Below are positions 10,258 through 22,400 of a stretch of 64,000 nucleotides of DNA, in pieces; within the stretch, counting starts at the first letter, position 1, and every line of letters starts with the position of its first letter. Origin of the DNA: an uncultured Ignavibacteriota bacterium (GTDB lineage Bacteria; Bacteroidota; Ignavibacteria; Palsa-1295); the NCBI GenBank assembly GCA_903900335.1, contig CAIUMP010000004.1:1-64000 (forward strand), in the 5' to 3' direction. Position numbers and translations under genes: made by a program. Under the pieces are notes generated by a model. It was not told the DNA's origin. It did not search any database and worked only from the letters and a program-made list of their open reading frames with translations.

Positions 10258-11525
10258 GGTAGGTTTTGAATTAGCTCATCAAATCGTGGGTTCCAAACGT
10301 GCTCGCTAAAGTTGTTGAGAATCGCTTTTCGCGAGGCTTCGCTGATTCTCGCCCGCAGCAAGCTATCTGTAGCCACAGTCGCCATCGTTCTTGCGATCAT
10401 ATTCGCATCATCAGTAACAAGAAAGCCAGAAATATTGTCTTCGATAAATGTTTCTGGGCCGCCACACCGTGTTGAGATAACCGGTAGACCGCACGCCATC
10501 GCCTCCATCGCAGCAATGCCTAAGCCCTCTTGTTCGCTCGTCAGAACGAGTGCAGTGGCCTGCCTGTATAATCCGATTAACTCCTCCCGCGACACGAGCG
10601 GGATATACTCGACTTCGAACGTCCTTCCGAGGCTCGAAGGTCGAATCTGAGAAATCACTTGTGCGCGGAAAGAAAGTGCGGGATGTGCTGTGCGGAGTTT
10701 GTCGCAGGAGTCGAAAAAGAGATCGATCCGTTTACGAGGGTCGTTGGCGCGACCGACGAATAAGAAGGTAGCAGCTGATGTATCGTTTGAGTGCGAGGTA
10801 CTCTGGACAGGAATCTCGTTGGAGAGCGCTCCAGGTTGCGGAGCAAATAGATCTGTGTCAATCGGGAAGGTCGCAACTTCTACTGGTTTGGATGAAAGTT
10901 GCGAGACTTCATCTCGTGCGTTGTTACTCACCGCAAGTACCCTGGACGCGTGGTTGAGCACCAACTGTTCCGCTTTCTTTACCCGGCTCAATCCGAAGCG
11001 CTCACTTAGGGCCGCAATCCCTGCTTGGTGTTTGAGTCGTTCGCGCCTATCGCTCTCCACCGTGGATGAGACCCATGCAACGAAAGGCCTGTTGCATTGA
11101 ACGAGTGGTAGTCCCGTATGCGCGGAGCCCGTGACAAGGATAAATCCATCGAAGAGATTCAGAACCCTCTTCCATAGATGGTTTGTGCGAATTCGATTTG
11201 GCTCCCATTCGGGCAGACATGCGCCGATCGCAATTGCACGCATGTCTTGAAAATCGTATCGCACGAAGCGCGGCCAGAGGTTCAACTCAACTCGAAGGAG
11301 ATTCAGCGAGGAGGCATTCAGTTCAGGGTGTACTGAGAATCGCGCGTAATGAACCAGGGTGGGTTCAATACCGCCAGCAACAGCGCGCCGATAGAGGTAC
11401 TCAACGAGTCGCAGAACCCCACCGTAGTTAGTGGGATCCTGGGTGACGATTGCGAGACTTTGGCCCGGCTGCACAAACGTTCTTTGCCAACAAGGGTTAA
11501 CGCTTCTTGCCGCTCTTCTTGGCAA
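10254..11525 (-). CDS. Glycosyltransferase family 4/GT1-like
   Basis: LFVGRANDPRKRIDLF, EQEGLGIAAMEAMACGLPVISTRCGGPETFIEDNISGFLV; overlaps the pgk start by ATGA. True start probably downstream of the 11525 Met. Confidence 0.88.
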   Translation of the reverse strand: MPRRAARSVNPCWQRTFVQPGQSLAIVTQDPTNYGGVLRLVEYLYRRAVAGGIEPTLVHYARFSVHPELNASSLNLLRVELNLWPRFVRYDFQDMRAIAIGACLPEWEPNRIRTNHLWKRVLNLFDGFILVTGSAHTGLPLVQCNRPFVAWVSSTVESDRRERLKHQAGIAALSERFGLSRVKKAEQLVLNHASRVLAVSNNARDEVSQLSSKPVEVATFPIDTDLFAPQPGALSNEIPVQSTSHSNDTSAATFLFVGRANDPRKRIDLFFDSCDKLRTAHPALSFRAQVISQIRPSSLGRTFEVEYIPLVSREELIGLYRQATALVLTSEQEGLGIAAMEAMACGLPVISTRCGGPETFIEDNISGFLVTDDANMIARTMATVATDSLLRARISEASRKAILNNFSEHVWNPRFDELIQNLP

Positions 11526-12483
11526 CGACCTTTGCCTTCGCCTTTGGCACCGGCTTCGCGGCAGTTTTCTTCCTTACAGGAGTATGCTTCGCAGCGGAGT
11601 GTGGCTTGATTGATTTCGCGGTCGCCTTTGGTTTCGGGGCTGCTTTCGTTTTGGTTGGCTTCGCAGGTGCCTTCTTTGAGATTGCCTTTGCAGGTTTATG
11701 CGATGTCGCAGGTGCGGCCTTTACTGCTGGTTTGGCCTTGACTTTATCACTCTTAGCAGCCGCGACCTCTTCCTTGGCACTCTCCTTCTTCCCAGAAGTG
11801 CCGGACCTATGCGGATGCGCGGTTCCAGAGCTATCACCCAGATCCTTAAGGTCTTTCTCCGCAGCTTCAAGGTCTTTCTTGTCGACCTTCTTCTTGCCTC
11901 CAAACAATTCCATTTCTTCGCGGATGTCGCGCTCCTCTGGCGTTTCTGATTTGAGCGATTCCAATATGGCCAGTTCTTCGGCTGTCGGCGGCAAAGGTTG
12001 TCGTTTCTGTATCGTGCGCGGTACCAGTGGAACCGGTGGCGTCTTAGTAACAGTGGAGAGCATGCGTGCGCCAGGAACAGCGGCCTTGTGCTCAATTACC
12101 AGGTCAATAAAACGCTTCCTTGGTACCGGTGCAAGAATTTGCAGCCCGCGTTTCGTTACCTCAATTGAAAACAGATTCTCCGTTCCATCACTCTTTATAA
12201 GCTTCACGGTATACACACCGAGCGGCAATAAGGGTATCTTCAGGACGGAGCGTGCCGTACCGAAGGCGGGCATCATCGTTCGAGTTGCCGTCATCCCCAA
12301 TACCTTGAACTCCAAAGATCCAGGCTGGATGCGGTAGCGAACCGCGATCTCGTATCGGAAGCTCGAGAATTCTTTTGCTGTCTCGAAGGCGAATGTGATA
12401 AATTCGCTACCGGAGAGTTCATCGAATATCTTTCCAATGATACAACGGTATTCGACTTCTTTTACTGGTGGTAATGGCTCCAT
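11497..12483 (-). CDS. Uncharacterised protein with Lys/Ala/Pro-rich histone H1-like C-terminal tail
   Basis: C-terminal ~100 aa of KAKP/AAPKPKATAK-type low complexity; N-terminal ~130 aa not recognised. Confidence 0.75.
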   Translation of the reverse strand: MEPLPPVKEVEYRCIIGKIFDELSGSEFITFAFETAKEFSSFRYEIAVRYRIQPGSLEFKVLGMTATRTMMPAFGTARSVLKIPLLPLGVYTVKLIKSDGTENLFSIEVTKRGLQILAPVPRKRFIDLVIEHKAAVPGARMLSTVTKTPPVPLVPRTIQKRQPLPPTAEELAILESLKSETPEERDIREEMELFGGKKKVDKKDLEAAEKDLKDLGDSSGTAHPHRSGTSGKKESAKEEVAAAKSDKVKAKPAVKAAPATSHKPAKAISKKAPAKPTKTKAAPKPKATAKSIKPHSAAKHTPVRKKTAAKPVPKAKAKVVAKKSGKKR

Positions 12484-12509
12484 GTCTATATAGAATTAGG
12501 TAGTAGAAA

Positions 12510-13805
12510 TTAACGGGTGGTGGCTAGCAGCCTCTCTGCGATGGAATCGAAACCCACCTTCTCTTGCTCACCAGACTCCATAGTCTTTAGCATTCCGGCA
12601 CCTTCAGCAAGTTCGGACTCGCCGATAATAAAAACAAACTTCGCCTGCTCGCGATTGGCTTCACGCATTTGCGCTTTCATCGAGCGGCCGTTCAGATCAA
12701 ACAATGAAGCAATGCCCGCTCGCCGAAGGGATTGTGATACCTCATACGTCTTCAATCTCGCCACAGGACTCTGGGCAATCACGTAGACAGAAGTTCGCGA
12801 GCTTGCCGACTTGTTGCCACGAACCTTCTCAAGTGCTATCAAGAGTCGCTCGATTCCAGCACCAAATCCTACCGCCGGTGTGGCGGGTCCCCCAAGCTGC
12901 TCGACAAGATTGTCGTAGCGTCCTCCTCCGCACAACGCGTCCTGAGAACCAAGATCGCTGGAAGTGATCTCGAACACGGTACGAGTGTAGTAATCGATTC
13001 CGCGAACCAGCAGAGGATCTACAGTAAACTCAATTCCACTGGTCGTAAGAGCGGATTTCAGCTCCTCAAAGTGAGCACGATCTTCCTCGCTCAAATATTC
13101 AAGAATTATCGGCGCGTTTCGGATGATCGGCTGATCTTCTGGAGATTTGGAATCAAGCACACGCATCGGGTTTGTTTCAGTGCGGCGTTGGCTCTCCTTT
13201 GATAGCTGGCCAATGTTCTGTCTTAAATAGGGCACCAATACCTGTTTCCAGGCCTCACGCGCAGCTGGTGAAGCAAGGGAGTTCAAACGGACCCTAAAAT
13301 TATCGAGTCCCAGCTCACGAAATACAGAAATTGCAAACGAGATCGTCTCTGCGTCGGCGAATGCACTCGATGGCCCAAGTAGCTCTGTGCCAAATTGGTG
13401 GTGTTGTCGTAGCCGTCCAAGTTGTGGCTTCTCATAGCGGAAGTTCGGATCGCCGTTGTAGAACAATCGCAGGCAGTCCGCTTGGCCAGTGATGAGATGG
13501 TGTTCCAGTGCCGCTCGAACAACGGGTGCAGTGAGTTCGGCACGCAAGGCGATCTCCTCACCTCCCTTGTCGGTGAACACATACATCTCTTTCGAGACAA
13601 TGTCTGTTTCCTCACCTACGGATCGCTTGAAGAGGCGTGCTGCTTCAATGATCGGGGTTCTGATCTGACCATACCCGTATCGGCCAGCAACGGTCGCAAC
13701 GGCATCTTCTACTTCAAGCCAAGCCTTTGCGTCGGCAGGAAGTAAATCCTTTGTACCTCGGAGCGCTTGAATCGCCTGAATTGAATGTGATTGATTACTC
13801 TCCAA
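12510..13805 (-). CDS. hisS: Histidine--tRNA ligase
   Basis: ALRGTKDLLP, RYGYGQIRTPIIE, ALRAELTAPVVRA, LVRGIDYYTRTVFE, LCGGGRYDNLVEQLGG, GFGAGIERL. Start (TTG ~13805) inferred; the ORF track extends to 13874. Confidence 0.95.
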   Translation of the reverse strand: MESNQSHSIQAIQALRGTKDLLPADAKAWLEVEDAVATVAGRYGYGQIRTPIIEAARLFKRSVGEETDIVSKEMYVFTDKGGEEIALRAELTAPVVRAALEHHLITGQADCLRLFYNGDPNFRYEKPQLGRLRQHHQFGTELLGPSSAFADAETISFAISVFRELGLDNFRVRLNSLASPAAREAWKQVLVPYLRQNIGQLSKESQRRTETNPMRVLDSKSPEDQPIIRNAPIILEYLSEEDRAHFEELKSALTTSGIEFTVDPLLVRGIDYYTRTVFEITSSDLGSQDALCGGGRYDNLVEQLGGPATPAVGFGAGIERLLIALEKVRGNKSASSRTSVYVIAQSPVARLKTYEVSQSLRRAGIASLFDLNGRSMKAQMREANREQAKFVFIIGESELAEGAGMLKTMESGEQEKVGFDSIAERLLATTR

Positions 13806-14262
13806 TGCGATCCTCTTCGGTCTGAAAGATTGCGAGTACCTCATCTGCCGACTTTGCGTTGATAAGTGCCGCACGCGCAGTGTCGGAGTTCATGACCTTT
13901 GATGCGCGACTCAGCAGCTTGAGTCGCTGCCCAACGAGGCTTTCCTTACTCACAAGCAAGAGGACTAGCCTTACCGGTTCGTTGTCCATTGAGGAGTAAT
14001 CCACAGGCTCTTCGGTGACGGCAAAGGCAAGGATAATATCATCGACCGCGTCGGTTTTGCCGTGCGGTATCGCAAGGCTTTTCCCTACGCCAGTGGACAT
14101 GATCTTCTCTCGCTCCAAGACGGAGGCGCGCAGCTTCTTGGCGTCGAGCACATGCGGGTTCTTCGCCGCTAATTCAAACATCCCATCCAGCAAGTCTTCT
14201 TTCGAATTCGCTTTGAGACCGATGGAAATGTATTCTGGCTTTAGATAGTCGGTTAGCTTCAA
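13795..14262 (-). CDS. PTS EIIA (PtsN/fructose-type) domain protein
   Basis: REKIMSTGVGKSLAIPHGKTDAVDDIILAFAVTEEPVDYSSMDNEPVRLVLLLVS: EIIA(Fru/Ntr) active-site region with GxxxAIPHGK. Confidence 0.88.
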   Translation of the reverse strand: MKLTDYLKPEYISIGLKANSKEDLLDGMFELAAKNPHVLDAKKLRASVLEREKIMSTGVGKSLAIPHGKTDAVDDIILAFAVTEEPVDYSSMDNEPVRLVLLLVSKESLVGQRLKLLSRASKVMNSDTARAALINAKSADEVLAIFQTEEDRIGE

Positions 14263-14415
14263 TTGCGCTAAACATTAGATAAGCTTACATCCTGCACGCG
14301 GGGTTGCTGCTGTGTAACAACAGCGAGTTCCCGATGCCACTTTGCTAGTAGTACCGAATATTTGAAGCTCGGTCGACCTCCGGCTCGATCTAAATCCTGA
14401 AGAAAAGCTAGGGAT

Positions 14416-14880
14416 CTAGCTAACCTCAATTATCTTCTCACAAATGTTAGACAAGCTGCGAACTTCATCCTCGGACAATTTGGATCTAAGCTCCTCTTCG
14501 AATAGATGGATCTTTGGTGCAATGCTGTCAAGCACAGAGATTCCTTGCTCGGTGATCCGAACCTTTACAACTCGTCGATCATCGGTGGAACGTTCGCGAG
14601 ACACGAGTCCCTGCTTCTCAAGGGCATCGATCCGGCGTGTGACATCCGAGGCCCGATCCATCATTCTCTCCCCGATTTCGCCGCATGGGTGCCCACACTC
14701 CGTAGCACCGCGCAAAATGCGAAGGATATTGTATTGCTCCCCGGTCAAGCCAGCGGAGGCGAGCGTTCTATCCATATTGGCTCTCAACTGGCTTGCGGAG
14801 ACCATTAGACCGAGAATCGCCTCTTGGTAAGGTGACTCGAACTTTGACATCTTCAGTCGCTTCTTTAATATTTCTCCCAT
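14416..14880 (-). CDS. MarR-family transcriptional regulator
   Basis: LTGEQYNILRILRGA...IGERMMDRASDVTRRIDALEKQGLVSRERSTDDRRVVKVRITEQG. Confidence 0.9.
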   Translation of the reverse strand: MGEILKKRLKMSKFESPYQEAILGLMVSASQLRANMDRTLASAGLTGEQYNILRILRGATECGHPCGEIGERMMDRASDVTRRIDALEKQGLVSRERSTDDRRVVKVRITEQGISVLDSIAPKIHLFEEELRSKLSEDEVRSLSNICEKIIEVS

Positions 14881-14937
14881 GGTAGCATGGCCAACACAAA
14901 TGTCACAACAACTATTGCAGCTACTGGAGAAAATCTC

Positions 14938-16407
14938 TTAGCGCGAAGTCTCAACTGCTGAGTTGCCTCGAAGCCGCTCACGTTCGGTCAGTGGGTGCTC
15001 CGCTAGAATTTCGTCCTTGATTTGTACCAGGTAATCTCTGGCAGCTTCATATTCGTTTGGAATATGCCCTTCGATGATCGCCTCTTCGATCGCAGACTTG
15101 AGGATCCCGACAGTCTTCGAAGGGGGGAGTCCGCAAATCTCCATAATCTCCTCACCACGGACAGGAGAGTGAAACGAACGCATTTGATCCTTGGCTTCCA
15201 CTTCCGCCATCTTTTGGGCGACAATGTCGTAGTTACTCTGATACCGATTGACAAGTCGCGGATTCTTCGAGGTAATATCGGCTCGGCAGAGTGTTAGCAG
15301 GTCATCAATTTCCTCTCCAGCTTCGAAGAGTACGCGTCGAACTGCAGAATCGGTGACCCCTTCGTCAACGAGCGCCATTGGGCGCATGTGAAGTCGGACA
15401 AGCTTCGATACCCTCTCGGCGGCATCGAGCGGCAGTTTCATTCGTCGAAAGATTTTGTGTACCCAGCGTGCGCCGACCATATCATGGCCGTAGAACGTCC
15501 AGCCGATGCCTTCGCGGAATTCCTTAGTTCGCGGTTTGGCAACATCATGCAGCAGGGCGGCAAAGCGGAGCCAGAGGTCATCTGTCATCTCCGCTGCATT
15601 GTCAACCACCTGCATGGTATGCTTGAAGACATCTTTATGAGCATACTCCTGAACTCCAACCGTTCGAAGTTCGGCTCCACCAAGATCATTCACTTCGGGA
15701 AAGACATGCTGCATTAGGCCGGCCTCGTAGAGTATCTTCAGCCCTACGGAAGGCTTCGGACTTTGCATGATCTTGACGAATTCATCTGTTATCCGCTCTT
15801 GACTAACAATGCGAATCCTCTCCGCCATACGCTGCATTGCCTCGATCGAGTGCCAATCCACAATGAAGCCCAATTGAGAAGCGAACCGCGCGGCACGCAT
15901 CATGCGAAGTGGGTCATCTGAAAATGTTTGTTCGGGCTCAAGCGGCGTCCGGAGAAGACGATCCTTCAGATCATCAAGGCCTCCGAAACGATCGACCAAT
16001 TCGCCAAACGAGGCCTGATTGATAGAGACCGCAAGCGCATTCACGGTGAAATCTCGACGGAGGAGATCGTCTTCGAGTGTTCCCTCTTCGGTGATCGGCT
16101 TTCTAGTGTGAGCTCGGTAGGACTCCCGCCGTGCTCCGACAATTTCGACCGTGTGTTCACCGATCTGCAGCGCAGCGGTTCGGAAGTTCTCGTACACCGC
16201 TAGCCGGGCATTCTCAAACTGGCTCGCGACAAGAGTGGCAAATCCCACCCCATCGCCAATGACCGTGATGTCAATGTCCTTCCTCAGTCCCCGATTCAGG
16301 AGTTGGTCGCGAACGAAGCCACCAACTACATACGCTTCAATGCCTGCTTCGTCTGCAGCGGCACCAATAGCAAAGAGCAGTGGATCGGTAATCGGGAAAC
16401 TGTGCAT
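14938..16407 (-). CDS. CCA tRNA nucleotidyltransferase / poly(A) polymerase family with HD domain
   Basis: YVVGGFVRDQLLNRGLRKDIDITVIGDG, RRDFTVNALA, DDPLRMMRAARFASQLGF, FAALLHDVAKP, TFYGHDMVGA. Confidence 0.93.
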   Translation of the reverse strand: MHSFPITDPLLFAIGAAADEAGIEAYVVGGFVRDQLLNRGLRKDIDITVIGDGVGFATLVASQFENARLAVYENFRTAALQIGEHTVEIVGARRESYRAHTRKPITEEGTLEDDLLRRDFTVNALAVSINQASFGELVDRFGGLDDLKDRLLRTPLEPEQTFSDDPLRMMRAARFASQLGFIVDWHSIEAMQRMAERIRIVSQERITDEFVKIMQSPKPSVGLKILYEAGLMQHVFPEVNDLGGAELRTVGVQEYAHKDVFKHTMQVVDNAAEMTDDLWLRFAALLHDVAKPRTKEFREGIGWTFYGHDMVGARWVHKIFRRMKLPLDAAERVSKLVRLHMRPMALVDEGVTDSAVRRVLFEAGEEIDDLLTLCRADITSKNPRLVNRYQSNYDIVAQKMAEVEAKDQMRSFHSPVRGEEIMEICGLPPSKTVGILKSAIEEAIIEGHIPNEYEAARDYLVQIKDEILAEHPLTERERLRGNSAVETSR

Positions 16408-16408
16408 G

Positions 16409-19400
16409 TTATTGAATCTTCAACCGCACATCGACGCCTGCCATGATAAGCCGGGTGGGTGGGCTGATAAGGCCACTTGCCGCCGGTGTGGTACGCTCGT
16501 AGCGATAGAACCCTTCAAGCGTCAGTTGCGAGTTTACAGTGTAGGAGACGCGTGGCTCAAGAGTTGTCTTGGTCAAACCACCATTACTGATTCCGTCCGG
16601 TGTTCCTGGGTCGATCGACCAGAAATTGTAGTAACTGTCTCCGGAGATCGTCTCACTGAACGTGAGGGATGCGCCAAACTCATTTTTCAAATTTAGCTTA
16701 AGAAATGGGATGGACATTCCCTGCCGTTGATAGTTCGCCGTGACGCCGATCGTTGTTGAGAGTCGTTTCGTAATGCGCGCCGAGGAGTAGTCCGCTGCCC
16801 ACTCTGTCTGAGTATCATAATTGAGGCTGGCAGTCATCTTGCCATTCATCAACTTATCCCAAGACATGTCCAGCGCGATGAGGGGCCGGAATCCGTAAAC
16901 GATCGTTTGCAGAGCTGTCAAGTTCAGTGAGTCCCCGGCATTTTGACGGAAGGACCGCTTGTACGTGCCATTGTAAGCATTCCTGAAGCTCATGTGATCG
17001 CAGAAGCTAAACAGGAAGAATTTCTCTAGCCCTGTTTGGCTAAATGAGTAATTTAGTCGTGGTAGATACTCTCTCAGAATTCCCGTGAAGAACGGCAGTG
17101 TTTCGAAGCCCTGCATGAATGCCTCGCGCTCAATGCGATTGTGTACGTCCGGAGGTAGCATCGCTCGCGCTGTGTCCACATTTGGTGCACCCGCGGCGAG
17201 CACAGCATCGCGATACTTCTCACCGACGCGCAGAATGCCGCTCTGAAGCACGTTGAAGAAGGGCAGTGGTGGAATGGACAAGAATGTCCGCGAGACATCG
17301 CCGGCCTTGACTGCGTACATGAGGGAGTCGGCGCCGAACGAATTGACGTGCAGAGCATCGCGCTCATCAAATCCAAACGACAACTTCCAATTAAGATTGA
17401 TCTGAGCACCGCTCCAAAGTGGTCTGCTTGTGGTAAGTTCGAAGTTGTTCGTCTGGGTGAAGGCGTCCGTAATGTCAATGGAGCCCCCAAGTGGATCGGC
17501 TGCGCGCAATCCATGACGCACGCTGTAATACAAGAATGGGAAATGATTTTGCCAGTGGAACAGAAGTCTTCCGCTGGGATCGGTGATAAGCCCCAGTTGA
17601 TATGCGCGGGATGGTCCGTTCATGTCGTCCTCTGGCGCAAATATTCCGCGAGCCAGGAAGTTGGTAATACCCGAGTTGTTACCCATGAGCGCCCCGTTAA
17701 GGCTCGAATTCGTTTGTGTAAAATTAAAACGCGTTCCGTTCCAATCGAAGAACGGCTTCTGGATGAGCGCTTGGGCGATCTTTTGAATGGTTATTGGAGG
17801 GGTGGATTCAACAAAGATCGGTACGGGAATCTCGATAGGTGGTGCCACAGGCGTCAGAACGGTATCAACCGCAAATTCACCACCAGGCTCACCCGCCGTT
17901 CCGACGCCGCGCGAGTGTATCTTACCAACCGTGTCAAGCGGCACTGGTTGTGGGTTGCGATGCATCGTGTCAGTGATGTACTTGGTGCGCCCAAGGGGGT
18001 TACCACGCGACGTCAGTCGCATATCTTCGCCACGGTCAACGGGGTTTCTTCCTTCCTCCCTGGGATTCGGAAATGGCGATGCACGTTCCTCGCCGCCATG
18101 CTCCGGCAACTCTTCAGGGATCATCCCAATTTCGCCACGATCTCGGCTGTCTCGTCCGTGGCCGCGCTGCACAGGTGCTTCTTCAGTTATGGGTTTACCG
18201 AAGAGAATAATACCCAGATCGCGCATATTGAATTCAAGGCCTGTCGTTATGGTGTTATTCCATGCGCCCTGCTTCGCATTTTGTTGCGTGGTCTGGGAGT
18301 TTTGCCATCGATACTCGACGCGATAGTCAAAGACTGGCCGTACTAGTTTCTCGAAACCGAAGAGCCCTGGCAACTTTGGCGAAGTACCCATGTGCAGCTT
18401 CTGACTCGCATTGAAATCCTGGCCCGGGTTCACAAGTGAACCGTTCTTCGGAAAAATGTCATGCAGAATATCGCTCACGCTTCGCTGATAGACATAGACG
18501 CTATCATAATCATAAATTGGGTTTCCATTCGCATCGTACCGGGTCGGTTTGTTGAAGGTCGAATACGTTTCGAATGGTGCAAGGTTGGAAGAAACATCCA
18601 GCGCATATTCGAAGCTGGGTGAGAGCATTCCACCTTCGAAGGGCTTCCAATTCATGGACATCCCGCGAGTAGCCGTGAAGATACGATTGATCGTGGGTAC
18701 TCGGCTACGCAGCACTGCGAGTGTGTCTTCTTGCTGACTTCCCTCCGGTGGAAGCGTTAAAGTTGACAGCCGATTGAGGGAGTTATCCCGCCCGCGGGTT
18801 GCGCTCAATATGAAATTGACATTCGATGGAAGGGGAGTGATCTTCCAGCCCGTATAGGGCCCGATGAATGGGAATGTGTTGCCGATCCACGTAAAGGGCG
18901 CGAAGCCCCAGGATGGAAGCGGAGGTAAGGAATAGCGAATGGAGCCAGTCCACGACCACTTGCGGTCGTATTCGTACTGCGGTGATCGGAGATACGTCTC
19001 GGCATAGCCGGCACCAAAACTGAGCCTGTTCACAAAACCTGGTATCAGGAAGAAGGAGCCGGGGAAGCGCAACGCAATATCACTAGCACCGATAGAGTTC
19101 TTGACTTGCAGCGTTTCGTTGTTGAGTTGTAAGGAGTCGATCAGGTACTGATCCACAGCGGCGTTTGCGGGGTTCGCTGCCTTATCGGCCTGCAATGTTG
19201 CAACGGTCTGGTTCAAATCAATGTCCGTGTTAACGATGTACTTCGGACGTAGAATCGACTCAGCGTGGGAGATAGTCAGCGGCAGCTTCGTCTGTTTGTC
19301 TTCCATCCACTTCGGCAGAAGCTTCTCCAGTGCAAATTCACCCGTGACGTTCCAATTCAAATTTAACGCGCGTGTCGCGCTGAATCGCTCATCGACACGA

Positions 19401-22400
19401 TGGAAATCCGGGCGTTCGTTCGTCATGCCAGCGGTAATACGGCCGAACTCGGCAAGCTTCATCTGCATCGAGGCGTTGTAGGCGTAATCTACACTGTTAT
19501 TCGCGTCGAGCAGGCGAAGTTCATCCCACCACACATTTGTCGTTAATGGTTTGTGCTCATGATTCTCAACTCCAAGCACGAAATACGGTGCGTTTGTGAG
19601 CGTGGGTCCGCCTACAACTCTGTATGTCGCATACTGAGAACCATCCGTGCCGTCGTTGACCACCTTCGTCATGATGGAGTCCGGACGAATCCTGCTCGCC
19701 TTCAAAGCGGTCAGAGTTGCGAAGTCAATGTGAATATTTTGCCATCCGCAATTCCCGTTGTCTGTGGGTGCGATAAGAGGTCGGCGATATTCGTAATAAT
19801 TATATTGATCGCTACCAAACCGCACGTACACCCACGTGCATGCAGCAGTGTCCGCGGGTGAATTCGTGAAGGTCTGTGGATACTTGGTCGGATCACCGTG
19901 CACCCAGATAGCCATTGAACGATAATTAAAGATGTCGTTCGGCGTGGGAAACAATCGCTCGGCTTGGCGCCGACCAGTATCTTCAACATTGTTGAGCTCC
20001 ATGTTGAGAGATTGCTCATTTCCCTGAATGTACGTTGTCTGACCAGGCACAAGTTCACGCTGCACACCGGGAGGACCGCAATAATTCGTGGGTGGGCCAG
20101 AGTTGTCTTCGAAGTCAACGTATCCCACCTTCAACGATTGATCGCCAACGGGGTTTGTTTGACTCAAACCAACCGAGCCGCGTGTCCATTGGCTGCCGAC
20201 GAGCATCAGTTCGTACATTTGCACGTCAACCGGCTTGTTTACGCCTTCCATCCAAATGCGGTAGTAGGCAATGTTGCTAAAGGAGCTATCTTGGGTTCCG
20301 ACGATCCGGTTGTAGTCCGCGAGGGGAATACGAAGCTGGTACCAACCTGTCCCTGCCGTATTGCCAACGACGTACTTGTTTGATTGCAAGTTCAGTGGTA
20401 TCTCATATTCATAATATCCATTGTCCAGATTCAAGGATCCGTTTCCGTCCAGATCCTCCGTTCCAGGCTTAAGCCCGGATTGTGCATCTGTCTCGTTACC
20501 CTGCTCTCCATTCAGATGATCGAAGGATGGGTCAGCCGTGTAGTCCTGGTAATTGTCGTTACTCGGATCGTTGTGGTCCACCGCACCGGGGAAGGCCGCC
20601 CGCTCCTGGTCGTCCGTCATCCCGTCAAGGCCAATGTCCTCACCGTCATCGTATCGTCCGTTACCATTCTTATCTTCGAAGTCAAGGCGCTTATTGGGAA
20701 TAATGTCTTCGGAAATTCGGCCAAGGTCGAATCGGAGAACCGCATTGGGTGCGTCAGCCGGATCCATTCCGTTGATCTTGAGCCAAACCGAGACGGCATC
20801 CGTATTCGTCGAAGCAACATTGAGCCCCGGTGCGTATTGCATCATACCACCCCACTTATCGGTGTTGGGTGCGTTCGCTGGTTGGGGATTGTAGATACCT
20901 GGTCGTGTTGGGTCGAAGACGAAATCCATCACTTGTGCCACATCACTCGGCGTGGCCGTCTGCTTATTCGGCTTGATATCATGAATCGACGGCAAGGGGT
21001 TGGGCGAGTACCATTTCGTCTTTCCCTTTATCTGGTTGACGGGATTCAACCAATACTCTGAATCTACCGCCGTTGGTGATGGTGCATACTTCGCCTGCAT
21101 GGCGCTATCGGCTGGCTGGGAAGCTGGGACCCAGCGGCCGTAGTTCATGTACAATGGAAACTGGTTGAGCCCGCCCTCGAAATCGTCCAGATATGCTATG
21201 GAGGCGTTGTTGTCCACTGCCATTGGCGATTTCTCCGTATTCGGGTTCGGCAACGACAACGCCGCATCGCCGCGAATGCTCAACTCAGACTTGTCTTTCA
21301 GGTTGAAGATTGGCAGAAAATTCAACGCGTCTGTCAAGAATGGCGCATCAACCTTGTAGCTTCCATCAACACCCCAGATCCAATTCGAAAGCGGCTCCTC
21401 ACCTTGTCGCGTCTTTAGCGTCGGAAGGTGCATAGAGTAGTTCATGAGGGTTGTCCCGATCACACCCTTATCCGCAAGTGGCATCTCAGCTCGCAGCCCG
21501 AGAACATTCTTTGTCGCGTTCGTGAAGATGTCATGCACATCGTACTCCACGTTGATCTGTCCGGTTTGCACAAGATCAGGCTTCAGAATTGTGACAGTTC
21601 CGCTGTTATAGTCCACTCGGAAGTCCGTATTCTCAACAAGCGGCGTTCCGTTGATGGTTACTCTCACACTGCCTTCGACAAGATTGAAGGCATTCAAGTT
21701 GAGCGTGCTTGACACACCTCCAGTGAACTTCACATTGATAGAGACTTGCTTGGTCTCGCGATATCGCAACACATCCTGAGTCGTGTTGTAAATCTCAGGC
21801 ATGTAGAATGTGGTGTCAGCCTGGTATTTCGAACTAATGTTGTGCTGAAGCGTGTCGAAATCGCGAATGCGCTTACCAAACGGCTCAAGGTAGGGGAATA
21901 CCAATGTCCCGGTCTTCTTCTCAACGACAGGGCTTGTCTGGAACTGGCTTCCGAAGTCGACAAGCCCATCGGGGGTCTTTACTCCGGATCCGGATGAGTT
22001 TTGGTATCGATCGAGACCGAGAACGGAAATCGCTTTCTGTGGACTCTGTTTATTAGCGAGCCTAAAGTACTCCGCCTGATGTCCTCCAGGTTGTTGTGCG
22101 ATGATTCGAACGGAGAAGTCCTTCTCATCGAAGTTCGCACCTCCGATATAATACGTGTTCTTCAGTATATTCTTCCACGATGGAATAGTCGTGGATTGAA
22201 AGCCCTTGATCGGCTTCAAGAGCTTCAGAACAAGATTGCTATCCGTGGTGACTTCGGGATCCCCATATTGCTTTGTTCCCCGAGTTGTTTTGTAGCTGAC
22301 CGCCAATAGTTGTCCGTCATCCGGCTCCTGATTAAGTACAAGTACGCCCGTGTAGGGCTCAACGTAGTACCGATTCGTGTCGGTGATCTTTGTGAAATAT

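Noticed and set aside
12510-13874. hisS start at 13874
   Set aside because: Would overlap the EIIA gene by ~80 nt with an atypical N-terminus; a TTG at ~13805 gives a standard HisRS start.
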